From Mucilaginibacter yixingensis (GTDB lineage Bacteria; Bacteroidota; Bacteroidia; Sphingobacteriales; Sphingobacteriaceae), in NCBI RefSeq assembly GCF_041080815.1, contig NZ_CP160205.1, positions 3,348,001 through 3,412,000 on the forward strand: DNA of 64,000 nucleotides, written 5' to 3'. Positions 46,201 through 52,884 of this stretch are shown one piece after another. The notes under the pieces were generated by a model that was not told the origin of the DNA, did no database searches, and was given only the letters and a program-made list of their open reading frames with translations. The position numbers and the translations under genes are program-made. The stretch's first letter is position 1; each line of letters begins with the position of its first letter.

Positions 46201-47982
46201 AATGCAAGCCAGCAATTAAAAGTGACCAAATACAATCAGACTATTGATTTTGCTGCTATTGCTGAACAAAAAGTAGATGCTGCCGATTTTGCACCGCAAG
46301 TTGTTGCAAGTTCTGGCCTGCCGGTAACACTGAGCAGCTCTGATACTACCGTGGCCACCATTGTTAACGGCAAAATTCACGTTGTTGCTGCGGGTATGGC
46401 AAACATCATGGCCAAACAAAACGGTAATGCCAAATACTATTCGGCTGATTCTACCAGCCAACAACTGACGGTTACCAAATACAAGCAAACCATTGCCTTC
46501 AGCACACTACCAGGCAAAATTGCTGGCGATGCTGATTTCAGTATATCGGCAACCGCAAGCTCTGGCCTGCCGGTAACTTTTACCAGCAGCAATAACAGCG
46601 TTGCAACAGTAAGCGGCAACACGGTTCATATCACCGGCACTGGTAGCGTATTGATTAAAGCCACACAAGCAGGCAATGCACACTATGCCGATACCTCCTC
46701 TACTCAAACATTAACCGTACGCAACCTAAACGTGCAGGTGCAGGCCCTTGATGGCGATAATGGCAAGCTGACCAACAACACCATCAGGCCATATCTAAAA
46801 CTGGTTAACAGCGATTCTGTAGCCGTAACCTACAATCAACTAACCGCTCGCTACTGGTTTACTGCCGAAAACTTTACCGGCATCAACACCTTTATTGATT
46901 ACGCGCAGATGGGCAGTGGTAACGTAAGTATGCAGTACGTTGCCCTGAGTCAGCCACGCAATGGCGCCCTGGGTTATGTGGAATATACCTTTACAGGCAA
47001 CACGTCGCTTGCCGCAGGCGCTAACTCCGGACCAATACAATCGCGCGTAGCAAATAAAGATTGGTCTGATTTGTCTGAAGCCGACGATTATTCATATCCA
47101 GGCAGCACCAGCACTTATACCGCCAATCCGCATATCACGCTTTACCGTAACGGTTTGCTTATCTACGGTCAGGAGCCTGAGGTTGCACCTGCTGTAGCTA
47201 AAGTCAATGTTACCTATCAAAGCCAAAACGGTGGCAACAACACCATCGGCACTTATCTGGCTGTAAATAATACGGGCAATGTGCCGCTTAATTATGGTGA
47301 TCTTAAAGTGCGTTACTGGTTCACTAAAGAAGGTACCGCCAGCTTAAACTATACTGTAGATTACGCCAAACTGGGCAACAGCCAAATCAGCGGAACCTTT
47401 GCCCCTATATCGCCTGTGCAGAACGCCGATACTTATTTGGAGTTATCATTTGCCTCTTCAGCCGGAGCATTAAGTCCGCTGAGCAGCACTGGTAACATTC
47501 AGTACAGGATTACCAAGACCGATTGGTCGGCCTTTACGCAAACCAATGATTATTCCTATCTGGCACGCACATCAGCCATGCAGGAGAACAGCCACATTGC
47601 GGTTTACTACCAGGGGCAGTTAATTTATGGCACAGAGCCGGGCACCAACGGAACAAACGCCCTGGCGCTCAACAACTACGCTGCATCTATGCTTGCGCCT
47701 GTACAAAACGGCAGCAGCTTAGCTAATGATTTGCCAGAGAGCATCCTGGTATATCCAAACCCATTAGCCAGCAGCAGACAACTTTCGGTAAACCTGACAT
47801 CAGACCTGCTGAACAAGGATATCAACCTGAAAATCGTAAACTCGTTTGGCCAGGTAATGCAAACCAACTCGTTCCATGGTAACAACGGTTCTATCAGCTT
47901 TGCTGTAAATGGTAATTACATGCCAGGCGTTTACTTTATTAAGGTGAACGACAAGCCAATGGTTCGCCTGTTGGTTAATTAA
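43249..47982 (+). CDS. T9SS-secreted multidomain PL1 pectate lyase with two CBM3 modules
   Basis: This 1577-residue exoenzyme has a signal peptide at 1-24. The PL1 beta-helix spans about 26-390. IIFDHLSVSWGMDENFS is the calcium-site motif and RNPKVKG stands at the arginine motif; its second basic residue is Lys where Arg is usual. A calcium-binding DTDGDGMPDAWED (about 414) follows. Then come two FN3-like domains (469-665), a LamG/concanavalin domain (668-905), three Ig-like repeats of about 83 residues (914-1161), two CBM3-type cellulose-binding modules (about 1160-1312 and 1318-1465; KDWSDLSEADDYSY, IQYRITKTDWSAF) and a type-A T9SS sorting domain (about 1498-1577, SILVYPNP). It would cleave pectate in plant walls while anchored to cellulose. 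Confidence 0.9.
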   Translation: MRIFTLKRCQLALIALLGAWQAKAQTPAFPGAMGFGKYAPGVRGSSTREVYVVTNLNDSGTGSFRDAVSKSGRVVVFAVGGIVKLTTDVSVASNITIAGQTAPGDGIVFFNKGISFTGADNTICRFLRIRLGATGNSGNDATGLAHGRNIIFDHLSVSWGMDENFSINWDNKGNSPDNITIQNSIIGQGLFRENHSAGGLIQTPDGGRVSLLQNLYMSNKTRNPKVKGVNEFVNNVVYDWGNGHRLDQDFNYEWAADAYIMGGSTGVSEVNVINNYFVGGPLTPPTKTTPFSRGTGTFNIYGSGNYFDNNQNGALDGAEVPFDSTGYPGITAEAFKQQPFLYPTINPTMTAAQAYQHVLDSVGAWYPRRDQVDGLMLDEVASKGTKGMYVYRETDLPFSNGGLGNVFGAPAPLDTDGDGMPDAWEDANGLNKNDKSDAVAFSTNDPRYLNIEMYINSLVSTPPPVFIKPPTNLALTATSVETPPSSKVKLTWVDNADNETNFVVERSTNGSTFTDIAHPNANALTYTDSVGLVPNTTYYYRVKAVNATDVSAYTSVVSIATPPVPTAPALTANPTPTNGFQYASLTSGKLTLKWTGGTNTLTYSVYLGTDTASMVKQGDVAYSTAPSYTTGVLNDNTVYYWRVDAVNAKGLAKGQVWSFRTPPIIPQGLVGNWAFDEPLDAGTTQVADSTAYNNTGALGLDADNNVRIVGKIKNGLDFASADPSIYVVRLPNQDQLYLDKSSFSISFWMKAPATLLPQDNNTSAYLLCKGSITRNATTGALGKRFDIEFKNKQIRFAIDDDNDAGGGGKDELQVNGVPFFTNNWTHVVVVRDVTSKKLLMYMNGTQVGSVAISKANSGIGEASALVLGNIGELEFLATTNKPAPYKGMLDEVKVYNYVLSPSEITALASVKNTQTIAFTAIPEQKVDAADFAPQAIASSGLPVTLSSSDTTVATIVNGKIHIIAAGTANITAKQGGDANYYAAANASQQLKVTKYNQTIDFAAIAEQKVDAADFAPQVVASSGLPVTLSSSDTTVATIVNGKIHVVAAGMANIMAKQNGNAKYYSADSTSQQLTVTKYKQTIAFSTLPGKIAGDADFSISATASSGLPVTFTSSNNSVATVSGNTVHITGTGSVLIKATQAGNAHYADTSSTQTLTVRNLNVQVQALDGDNGKLTNNTIRPYLKLVNSDSVAVTYNQLTARYWFTAENFTGINTFIDYAQMGSGNVSMQYVALSQPRNGALGYVEYTFTGNTSLAAGANSGPIQSRVANKDWSDLSEADDYSYPGSTSTYTANPHITLYRNGLLIYGQEPEVAPAVAKVNVTYQSQNGGNNTIGTYLAVNNTGNVPLNYGDLKVRYWFTKEGTASLNYTVDYAKLGNSQISGTFAPISPVQNADTYLELSFASSAGALSPLSSTGNIQYRITKTDWSAFTQTNDYSYLARTSAMQENSHIAVYYQGQLIYGTEPGTNGTNALALNNYAASMLAPVQNGSSLANDLPESILVYPNPLASSRQLSVNLTSDLLNKDINLKIVNSFGQVMQTNSFHGNNGSISFAVNGNYMPGVYFIKVNDKPMVRLLVN
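45988..46725 (+). repeat. Tandem 249-bp repeats inside the pectate lyase gene
   Basis: Three in-frame units of 83 codons begin at 45988, 46237 and 46486. The first two are nearly identical, sharing QKVDAADFAP and SSGLPVTLSSSDTTVATIVN, while the third is diverged. The first pair looks like a recent tandem duplication, so unit number may vary between strains and may cause assembly errors. Confidence 0.85.
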
Positions 47983-48013
47983 TCATTCAACAAACCTTTC
48001 CCTTATACAATTG

Positions 48014-48046
48014 AAGCCTGTGGAGCATACTCCGCAGGCTTTTTTA
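48014..48046 (+). terminator. Rho-independent terminator after the pectate lyase
   Basis: AAGCCTGTGGAG and CTCCGCAGGCTT (one T-G pair) around CATA are followed by TTTTTT. The upstream ATT-TTG start at 48011 for the next gene would lie within this hairpin, which supports the later ATG. Confidence 0.9.
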
Positions 48047-48112
48047 TTTGCATTTTTACAACACCCCACTTCAACATTACTTCAGAATTATTTAGTTTCT
48101 TTACTACTGAAT

Positions 48113-48802
48113 ATGCATCACGAACAACACCTCAAAAGCTCTGATACCATCCGCGATATTGTGATCGGTATGTCAGACGGATTGACTGTCCCCTTTGCTT
48201 TGGCTGCCGGTTTAAGCGGCGCGGTTAATGCGTCGGGGATAGTAGTTACTGCTGGTCTGGCCGAGATTGTTGCCGGTTCCATTGCCATGGGACTGGGCGG
48301 TTTCCTGGCCGGAAAAACAGAAATGGATCATTACCGTTCTGAGCTGAAACGTGAGTACGAAGAAGTAGAGAAAGTGCCCGAGGTAGAGAAAAAGGAAGTA
48401 ATGGAGATATTTGCCGACTTTGGACTATCAGAACCACTCCAGCAACAAATAGCCGATGAAATGGCTCGTGACAAAGATAAATGGGTTGATTTTATGATGC
48501 GCTATGAGCTCGGACTTGAAGAACCGCATCCAAACGCGGCCACTAAAAGCGCCGCTACCATTGGCCTCTCCTACGCTATCGGGGGAATCATCCCGTTATC
48601 GCCTTACTTCTTTATCAGCTCGGCTAATACCGCACTGGGCTATTCTTGCATCATCGGGCTTTTGTGTCTGTTTATTTTTGGCTATTTAAAAAGCAAAGTA
48701 ACCGGCCAGCCGGTGTGGAGCGGCGCTATTAAAGTGGCCATTACCGGCGCGTTGGCAGCCGGGGCGGCCTTTGGCATTGCAAAACTTATTGGCGCACACT
48801 AA
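48113..48802 (+). CDS. VIT1/CCC1-family Fe/Mn transporter-like membrane protein
   Basis: This 229-residue protein starts at ATG 48113. The motif IVIGMSDGLTVPFALAAGLS at the first span and AEIVAGSIAMGLGGFLAGKT at the second are the signatures of the VIT1/CCC1 family, which export or sequester iron and manganese. A cytoplasmic acidic helix region (about 70-130, rich in Glu: EVEKVPEVEKKEVMEIFADF) matches the metal-binding insertion of the family. Three further spans end at the C-terminus. It lies 25 bp before the cytochrome b561-like gene on the same strand and is probably co-transcribed with it. Metal specificity is not readable. Confidence 0.9.
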   Translation: MHHEQHLKSSDTIRDIVIGMSDGLTVPFALAAGLSGAVNASGIVVTAGLAEIVAGSIAMGLGGFLAGKTEMDHYRSELKREYEEVEKVPEVEKKEVMEIFADFGLSEPLQQQIADEMARDKDKWVDFMMRYELGLEEPHPNAATKSAATIGLSYAIGGIIPLSPYFFISSANTALGYSCIIGLLCLFIFGYLKSKVTGQPVWSGAIKVAITGALAAGAAFGIAKLIGAH

Positions 48803-48827
48803 TCAAATATCTACCAGGCATATACCT

Positions 48828-49499
48828 ATGACAGCTATTACCCCTATCCGAACAGACATTGACCATCCGCAAAGAACAAAACGCTACTCATCGTCGCTAC
48901 GGCTTTGGCATTGGCTCAATGCGGTAGTTATCACGGGCTCGTTGCTTACCGTGCTGGTCAATTCTACCATACTTAAATCAAAGACAGCTACACAGGCGGT
49001 AAAATCTGCCCTGGCCGAAAAAAAGGTTACCGTTGACGATGGCCAGGCCAAGGCAGTTGTACATCAATTGCGCGACACGGTGTGGGAGTGGCATACCTAC
49101 ATCGGCTACACCCTAGCCGCACTATTTTTGTTCAGGCTGATCATGGAGTTCTTTCAGCTCGCAGATCAAAAGTTAACACATAAAATCAGTAAGGCCTATC
49201 ACCAGTTTTTTATCGTCAAAAAGCAGCGTGAACTTTCCCGGCATGAGTTTTGGGTAAAAACACTCTACGCCGTGTTTTATCTGCTATTACTTATCACCGT
49301 AATAACGGGCTTGGATCTGGCTTTTGAAGACCAAATTCCGGCACTAAAGTCATTCCATTTTCTAAAACAGGTGCATGCCTTTAATATGTACCTCATCATT
49401 GCGTTTATCATCGTCCACCTGGTGGGCGTCTGTCTCGCTGAGCGTAAGGAAAGAGATAAGGGGATTGTATCGGATATGATCAATGGCGGGAACGCGTAA
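48828..49499 (+). CDS. Cytochrome b561-like membrane protein
   Basis: This 223-residue integral membrane protein has four spans. Candidate haem-ligand histidines lie in LRLWHWLN (first span), WEWHTYIGY (second), and VHAF and IVHLVG (last span). This matches the cytochrome b/b6-type b561 domain that passes electrons between a donor and an acceptor across the inner membrane. Between spans one and two is a polar loop of about 45 residues. ATG 48828 is preferred over 48771, which overlaps the transporter gene. It may supply electrons to the nearby ApbE/thioredoxin operon, but that operon is convergent and the link is inferred. Confidence 0.85.
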   Translation: MTAITPIRTDIDHPQRTKRYSSSLRLWHWLNAVVITGSLLTVLVNSTILKSKTATQAVKSALAEKKVTVDDGQAKAVVHQLRDTVWEWHTYIGYTLAALFLFRLIMEFFQLADQKLTHKISKAYHQFFIVKKQRELSRHEFWVKTLYAVFYLLLLITVITGLDLAFEDQIPALKSFHFLKQVHAFNMYLIIAFIIVHLVGVCLAERKERDKGIVSDMINGGNA

Positions 49500-49523
49500 G
49501 TTCTGCCCGCTATAAAACTAAAA

Positions 49524-49558
49524 CATCCCAACCCTGTGTCCGAAGACACGGGGGATGG
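49524..49558 (-). terminator. Terminator of the ApbE-DUF4266-DUF3570-thioredoxin operon
   Basis: On the minus strand a long stem closes on a GTGTC-TTCG-GACAC tetraloop and is followed by TTTTAGTTTTATAG. The stable UUCG-type loop and T-rich tail point to termination of the minus-strand operon ending at 49630. The gap also holds a smaller GATGCG/CGCATC hairpin at 49593-49610. Confidence 0.75.
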
Positions 49559-49629
49559 GAGTTGACTTACACTTGGAAAAGATCTTTATTTCGATGCGTC
49601 GTATCGCATCTTAGTTATTGATAACCTGG

Positions 49630-50055
49630 CTATTTCACACCGTTTACATCGGCAACAAACTGTTCGGGCGTCTCATTCGGGAAACCGTCCCAGGCTTTTA
49701 GCACCTTGCCATTTTCATCAACCAGCAAGGTATAAGGAAATTTGCCTTCAGCATTATACTTGTCGGCCAACGCTTCATTCAGCTTGATCTGTTCCTTACT
49801 GGGCAGATTCTTTTTCTGACGCGGAAAATCAGCCCGCACCAGCACCAGGTGATCTTTGGCGTAGCTTTCAAAAGTACTGGTTTCCAATACCTCGTTACGC
49901 AGGCGGATACACGGTCCGCACCAATCTGATCCCGAGAAATTGATCAATATACGCTTGTGCGTTTTAACGGCCTCGTTTTTTGCCGCGCTAAAATCGCCCA
50001 GCCACGCGGCACCAGGGCTAAATAATAAGGCTATGGAAATGAGTAAAAGTTTCAT
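49630..50055 (-). CDS. Exported thioredoxin-fold protein
   Basis: This 141-residue protein has a signal peptide (about residues 1-17, LLISIALLFSPGAAW). The thioredoxin active site Cys46-Gly-Pro-Cys49 lies in SGSDWCGPC, and the cis-proline region is FPYTLLVDENGKVL. The layout matches the thioredoxin_7/DsbD-gamma-like group that reduces cysteines in the periplasm. It is the last gene of a four-gene operon with ApbE, DUF4266 and DUF3570, 8 bp after DUF3570. A plausible client is the Cys tail of the DUF4266 lipoprotein, which is an inference. Confidence 0.9.
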   Translation of the reverse strand: MKLLLISIALLFSPGAAWLGDFSAAKNEAVKTHKRILINFSGSDWCGPCIRLRNEVLETSTFESYAKDHLVLVRADFPRQKKNLPSKEQIKLNEALADKYNAEGKFPYTLLVDENGKVLKAWDGFPNETPEQFVADVNGVK

Positions 50056-50063
50056 TGTACTGT

Positions 50064-51380
50064 TTATTTAAAACCAAGACTTAATGAGATCACATCAGAC
50101 ACCAGGCCTGTTGTTTGCTGATAATGCCCGTAGCGCAATTCCAATTCATGCAGGCTTTGCCAACCAGCCACACCCTTAGGTGGCGACAGCCTGATACCCG
50201 CACCAAAGAAATTGCTATGAAACTGCGCGTATTCATAATTACTGGTATAATAAGTATCTGTTGCCAAATGGCCCTCATAAGGCGCAAAGTATTTGGCTGC
50301 TGTTTGATCGTAATATCGGTAAAACGGTGCAATTGAGAAGAATGGCGAAATTTTTACCGGAACTTCCAGATTTACGGTGTTAGAGTGCGTGCCCCAATCG
50401 TCGGTATAATAACGGTAATAGGTACGGATGATAAACCGATCGCCCAGAAAGTAGTTGGCCCTGATGCCAACCGGCAATTTAAAGCGTGTTGACGGCAAAT
50501 GTTCTATGGTATCTTTCCCGGTGTTAAAATAAACCCGGTGAAATGGCAGCCCCAAATAGCCGTTTTGCGTTACCACATCGGCCAGCAGCATAATTTGCAG
50601 CCTGGAGTTGATAATCTGGCTATAGGAGAACGAACCGCTGTAGGTATTGCGCGGACTGGTTGGAATGCTCTCTTTATAACTGCGTGAGCCTGAGCTAAGC
50701 GTAGATGTACGTCCGCTGGCTGTAGTAACAATGGTTACGCCGCCGGTGGTAACCGTGGTGTTTCCGGGTACCAGCTCAGACGGATAGATCATGGTCACCT
50801 GGTCAAAATAGCCCTGAAACTTGGCACCAAACTCGCCCATTTTATTGGGTGTTTTAAAAGAAAAATGCAGATCGGCGCCCAAAGATTTGTAGTTATATTC
50901 CGAAGAGACGTAGGTACCTAAACCGAAGGATGAGCCCTTCTTCTCATTCTCGCTCGTCCAGTCTAACGAGGGATAGATACGGGTACCAGTCGGACTGGAA
51001 GCGCCTGATTTATTGACATAAGCCTGCGATGCCGAGGTATGATTATCAAAACCCAAGCCTGCATCCAGTGTGTTTTTATGCTGACCGGGGCCGGTCCAGA
51101 TCATTTTTACGTTGATGCCATTGGAAAGATCGGTAACGTGTTCTGTACCAATACCCCCGGTTACGGCAGAGTGATTACCATCTTGCAGGTAATAACTGGA
51201 TACCAGGTTTACCTCATCCACCCGGAGCGGTTTGGTTTGGTAACCCGAGCTGTCACTTGTTGCAACGGGCCGATACAGGCTGAAAGTACTTCTGCTGCTA
51301 TCGGGTCTTTCGGTTTGCGAGTAGGCGTTAATGCGGCAGAGCATGGCAAAGCCGGCGGCTGATAAAAATAATTTCTTCAT
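50064..51380 (-). CDS. DUF3570-family outer-membrane beta-barrel protein
   Basis: This 438-residue protein has a signal peptide at 1-22 (AMLCRINAYSQ) and then a run of alternating amphipathic strands, such as LQIMLLADVVTQNGYLGLPF and RFIIRTYYRYYTDDWGTH, ending in a C-terminal hydrophobic strand (SLGFK). The conserved DEVNLVSSYYLQDGNHSAVT start and TYYRYYTDDWG motif place it in DUF3570. Function is unknown; it is probably a pore or receptor. In this operon it follows the DUF4266 lipoprotein by 12 bp. The co-occurrence with ApbE and thioredoxin suggests a redox-linked transport or maturation step at the outer membrane. Confidence 0.88.
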   Translation of the reverse strand: MKKLFLSAAGFAMLCRINAYSQTERPDSSRSTFSLYRPVATSDSSGYQTKPLRVDEVNLVSSYYLQDGNHSAVTGGIGTEHVTDLSNGINVKMIWTGPGQHKNTLDAGLGFDNHTSASQAYVNKSGASSPTGTRIYPSLDWTSENEKKGSSFGLGTYVSSEYNYKSLGADLHFSFKTPNKMGEFGAKFQGYFDQVTMIYPSELVPGNTTVTTGGVTIVTTASGRTSTLSSGSRSYKESIPTSPRNTYSGSFSYSQIINSRLQIMLLADVVTQNGYLGLPFHRVYFNTGKDTIEHLPSTRFKLPVGIRANYFLGDRFIIRTYYRYYTDDWGTHSNTVNLEVPVKISPFFSIAPFYRYYDQTAAKYFAPYEGHLATDTYYTSNYEYAQFHSNFFGAGIRLSPPKGVAGWQSLHELELRYGHYQQTTGLVSDVISLSLGFK

Positions 51381-51392
51381 CTGCGTGCCGTG

Positions 51393-51614
51393 TTAATTAC
51401 AACCGCAACCACCACCCGTCTTACCCGCATTGGCGCCCGAAGCCGCCTCTCGGTATGACTCGAAATTAAGTTCGTTCTTTTCAACCTTGCGGTTTGAGAG
51501 CGTCATCTCGGCATCGTTCAGTTTGTTTTTCTGATACTCGCGCACCTGTACGCAGGATGATGCTGCGCCGCAGACCACCAGTGCCATCAAAAGTTTAAAA
51601 ATGTGCTTATTCAT
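51393..51614 (-). CDS. DUF4266-family small lipoprotein with C-terminal Cys-Gly-Cys tail
   Basis: This 73-residue protein has a lipobox AASSC (Cys21), a short charged middle (YQKNKLNDAEMTLSNRKVEK) and a glycine-rich end, AGKTGGGCGCN, with Cys70 and Cys72. This matches DUF4266. After processing the mature lipoprotein is only about 53 residues. The tail could bind a metal, form a disulfide for the adjacent thioredoxin, or be modified. It lies 15 bp after ApbE. Function is unknown; the constant pairing with DUF3570 suggests the two act together. Confidence 0.88.
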   Translation of the reverse strand: MNKHIFKLLMALVVCGAASSCVQVREYQKNKLNDAEMTLSNRKVEKNELNFESYREAASGANAGKTGGGCGCN

Positions 51615-51629
51615 ATATTAATAGGGGAA

Positions 51630-52562
51630 TCAGTTTAAATGGATGTTGCGGGAAGTGTAGATCTGGTTATCATCGTCAATAATAATGGCTTCCATATCTG
51701 CCAGTTGGTTAATCAGATCAAGCCCCGGCCCAATGCCCATTACCATTACTGGCGTGGCCATTGCATCGGCCAGCTCGGCGTGTGCTGTAATAATGGTTAC
51801 GCTTTTAATGCCAGTAACCGGCAACCCGGTTTTGGGGTTGATGGTATGCGAGTAGCGTTTACCATCAATCATCACAAACTTTTCATAACTACCAGATGTG
51901 GCTACGGCCAGGTTACTCATTTCCAGGTAAGAAAAAACCTCGCGCGACCAGTCTGGGTTGGCAATCCCCACCGTCCAAGGCATACCGTTGGCCTGCATGC
52001 CCCAGGCGCTCAAATCGCCGGAGGCATTAACCACGCCGTGTTGTACGCCTAACTGTTGCATTACTATTTTGGCCCTATCGGCAGCGTAGCCTTTGCCAAT
52101 GCCGCCAAAGCCTATGCGCATGCCACGTTCTTTTAAGAATACAGTACAGTTGACATCATCCAGAATCACATGACGATAATTAATGAGGCGAACCATTTGA
52201 CTGGCCGTTGCGCTATCGGGCAAAGCCGTCATCTGCTGATCGAAATTCCAGAGGCGCTTATCAATCGAGCCGTAGGTAATATCAAAGGCACCTTGTGTAA
52301 TGCCCGAAATGCGCAGCGAGCGACGGATCAGCTCAAATGTTTCCCGGCTAACTTTAACCGGTGCTATGCCGGCTGATGAATTGATCTTTGCAGTTTCGCT
52401 GTCATCACTAAAAGTAGTGAGCAAGCGCTCTATCCGGCGAATCTCTTCGATACCGGCTTCAATACAGCGCTCGGCCCAGGCCACATCATCCGTCACCACA
52501 CTTAGTTCAAAATGATTGCCCATGAGCCGGCATCCTTGCTTAACCAACTGCTTTGCTTGCAT
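51630..52562 (-). CDS. apbE: ApbE-family FAD:protein FMN transferase
   Basis: This 310-residue protein has the ApbE signatures: GFGGIGKGYAADRA (FAD site), VNASGDLSAWG, SHTINPKTGLPV and ADAMATPVMVMG (metal and flavin site). Members attach FMN covalently to a Thr or Ser of a target protein in the cell envelope. No signal peptide or lipobox is visible (MQAKQLVKQGCRLMGNHF), although most bacterial ApbE proteins are exported. It could act in the cytoplasm, or the true start could differ. No flavinylation target motif was recognised in the neighbours. It heads the operon. Confidence 0.9.
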   Translation of the reverse strand: MQAKQLVKQGCRLMGNHFELSVVTDDVAWAERCIEAGIEEIRRIERLLTTFSDDSETAKINSSAGIAPVKVSRETFELIRRSLRISGITQGAFDITYGSIDKRLWNFDQQMTALPDSATASQMVRLINYRHVILDDVNCTVFLKERGMRIGFGGIGKGYAADRAKIVMQQLGVQHGVVNASGDLSAWGMQANGMPWTVGIANPDWSREVFSYLEMSNLAVATSGSYEKFVMIDGKRYSHTINPKTGLPVTGIKSVTIITAHAELADAMATPVMVMGIGPGLDLINQLADMEAIIIDDDNQIYTSRNIHLN

Positions 52563-52884
52563 ACTTAGGGGTATTTACAAACACAATAGTAACGGTAGAT
52601 TCTGTATTTATGATGAAATTTTGCCATGTATCGATATATAGCCGTTTTGTATCGGCGAAATATTAGATATCGACCGCCGAAGCCGGAATAATAACGGAAT
52701 CATCGCGTTGGTCTTTGTATCTACATTGTGACGCATAATCAGGCCGGATCCCTACAGATACCCAACAGAAAATATCACAATTAACTGAACTAATTTCGAT
52801 ATTGCCAACGCTTTTTAATTGCCCTCCCTGGCAGTTTAAAAGAGCATTTGCATTATCATATTCAAACCAATTTCAGACCTTCAA
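52563..52884. other. 322-bp divergent gap between apbE and the GH29 gene
   Basis: This AT-rich spacer contains promoter-like fragments (for example TACTATTG on the minus strand, about 25 bp before the apbE start) but no convincing -33/-7 pair on either strand. No ORF, palindrome or repeat stands out. It probably carries both promoters. Confidence 0.35.
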
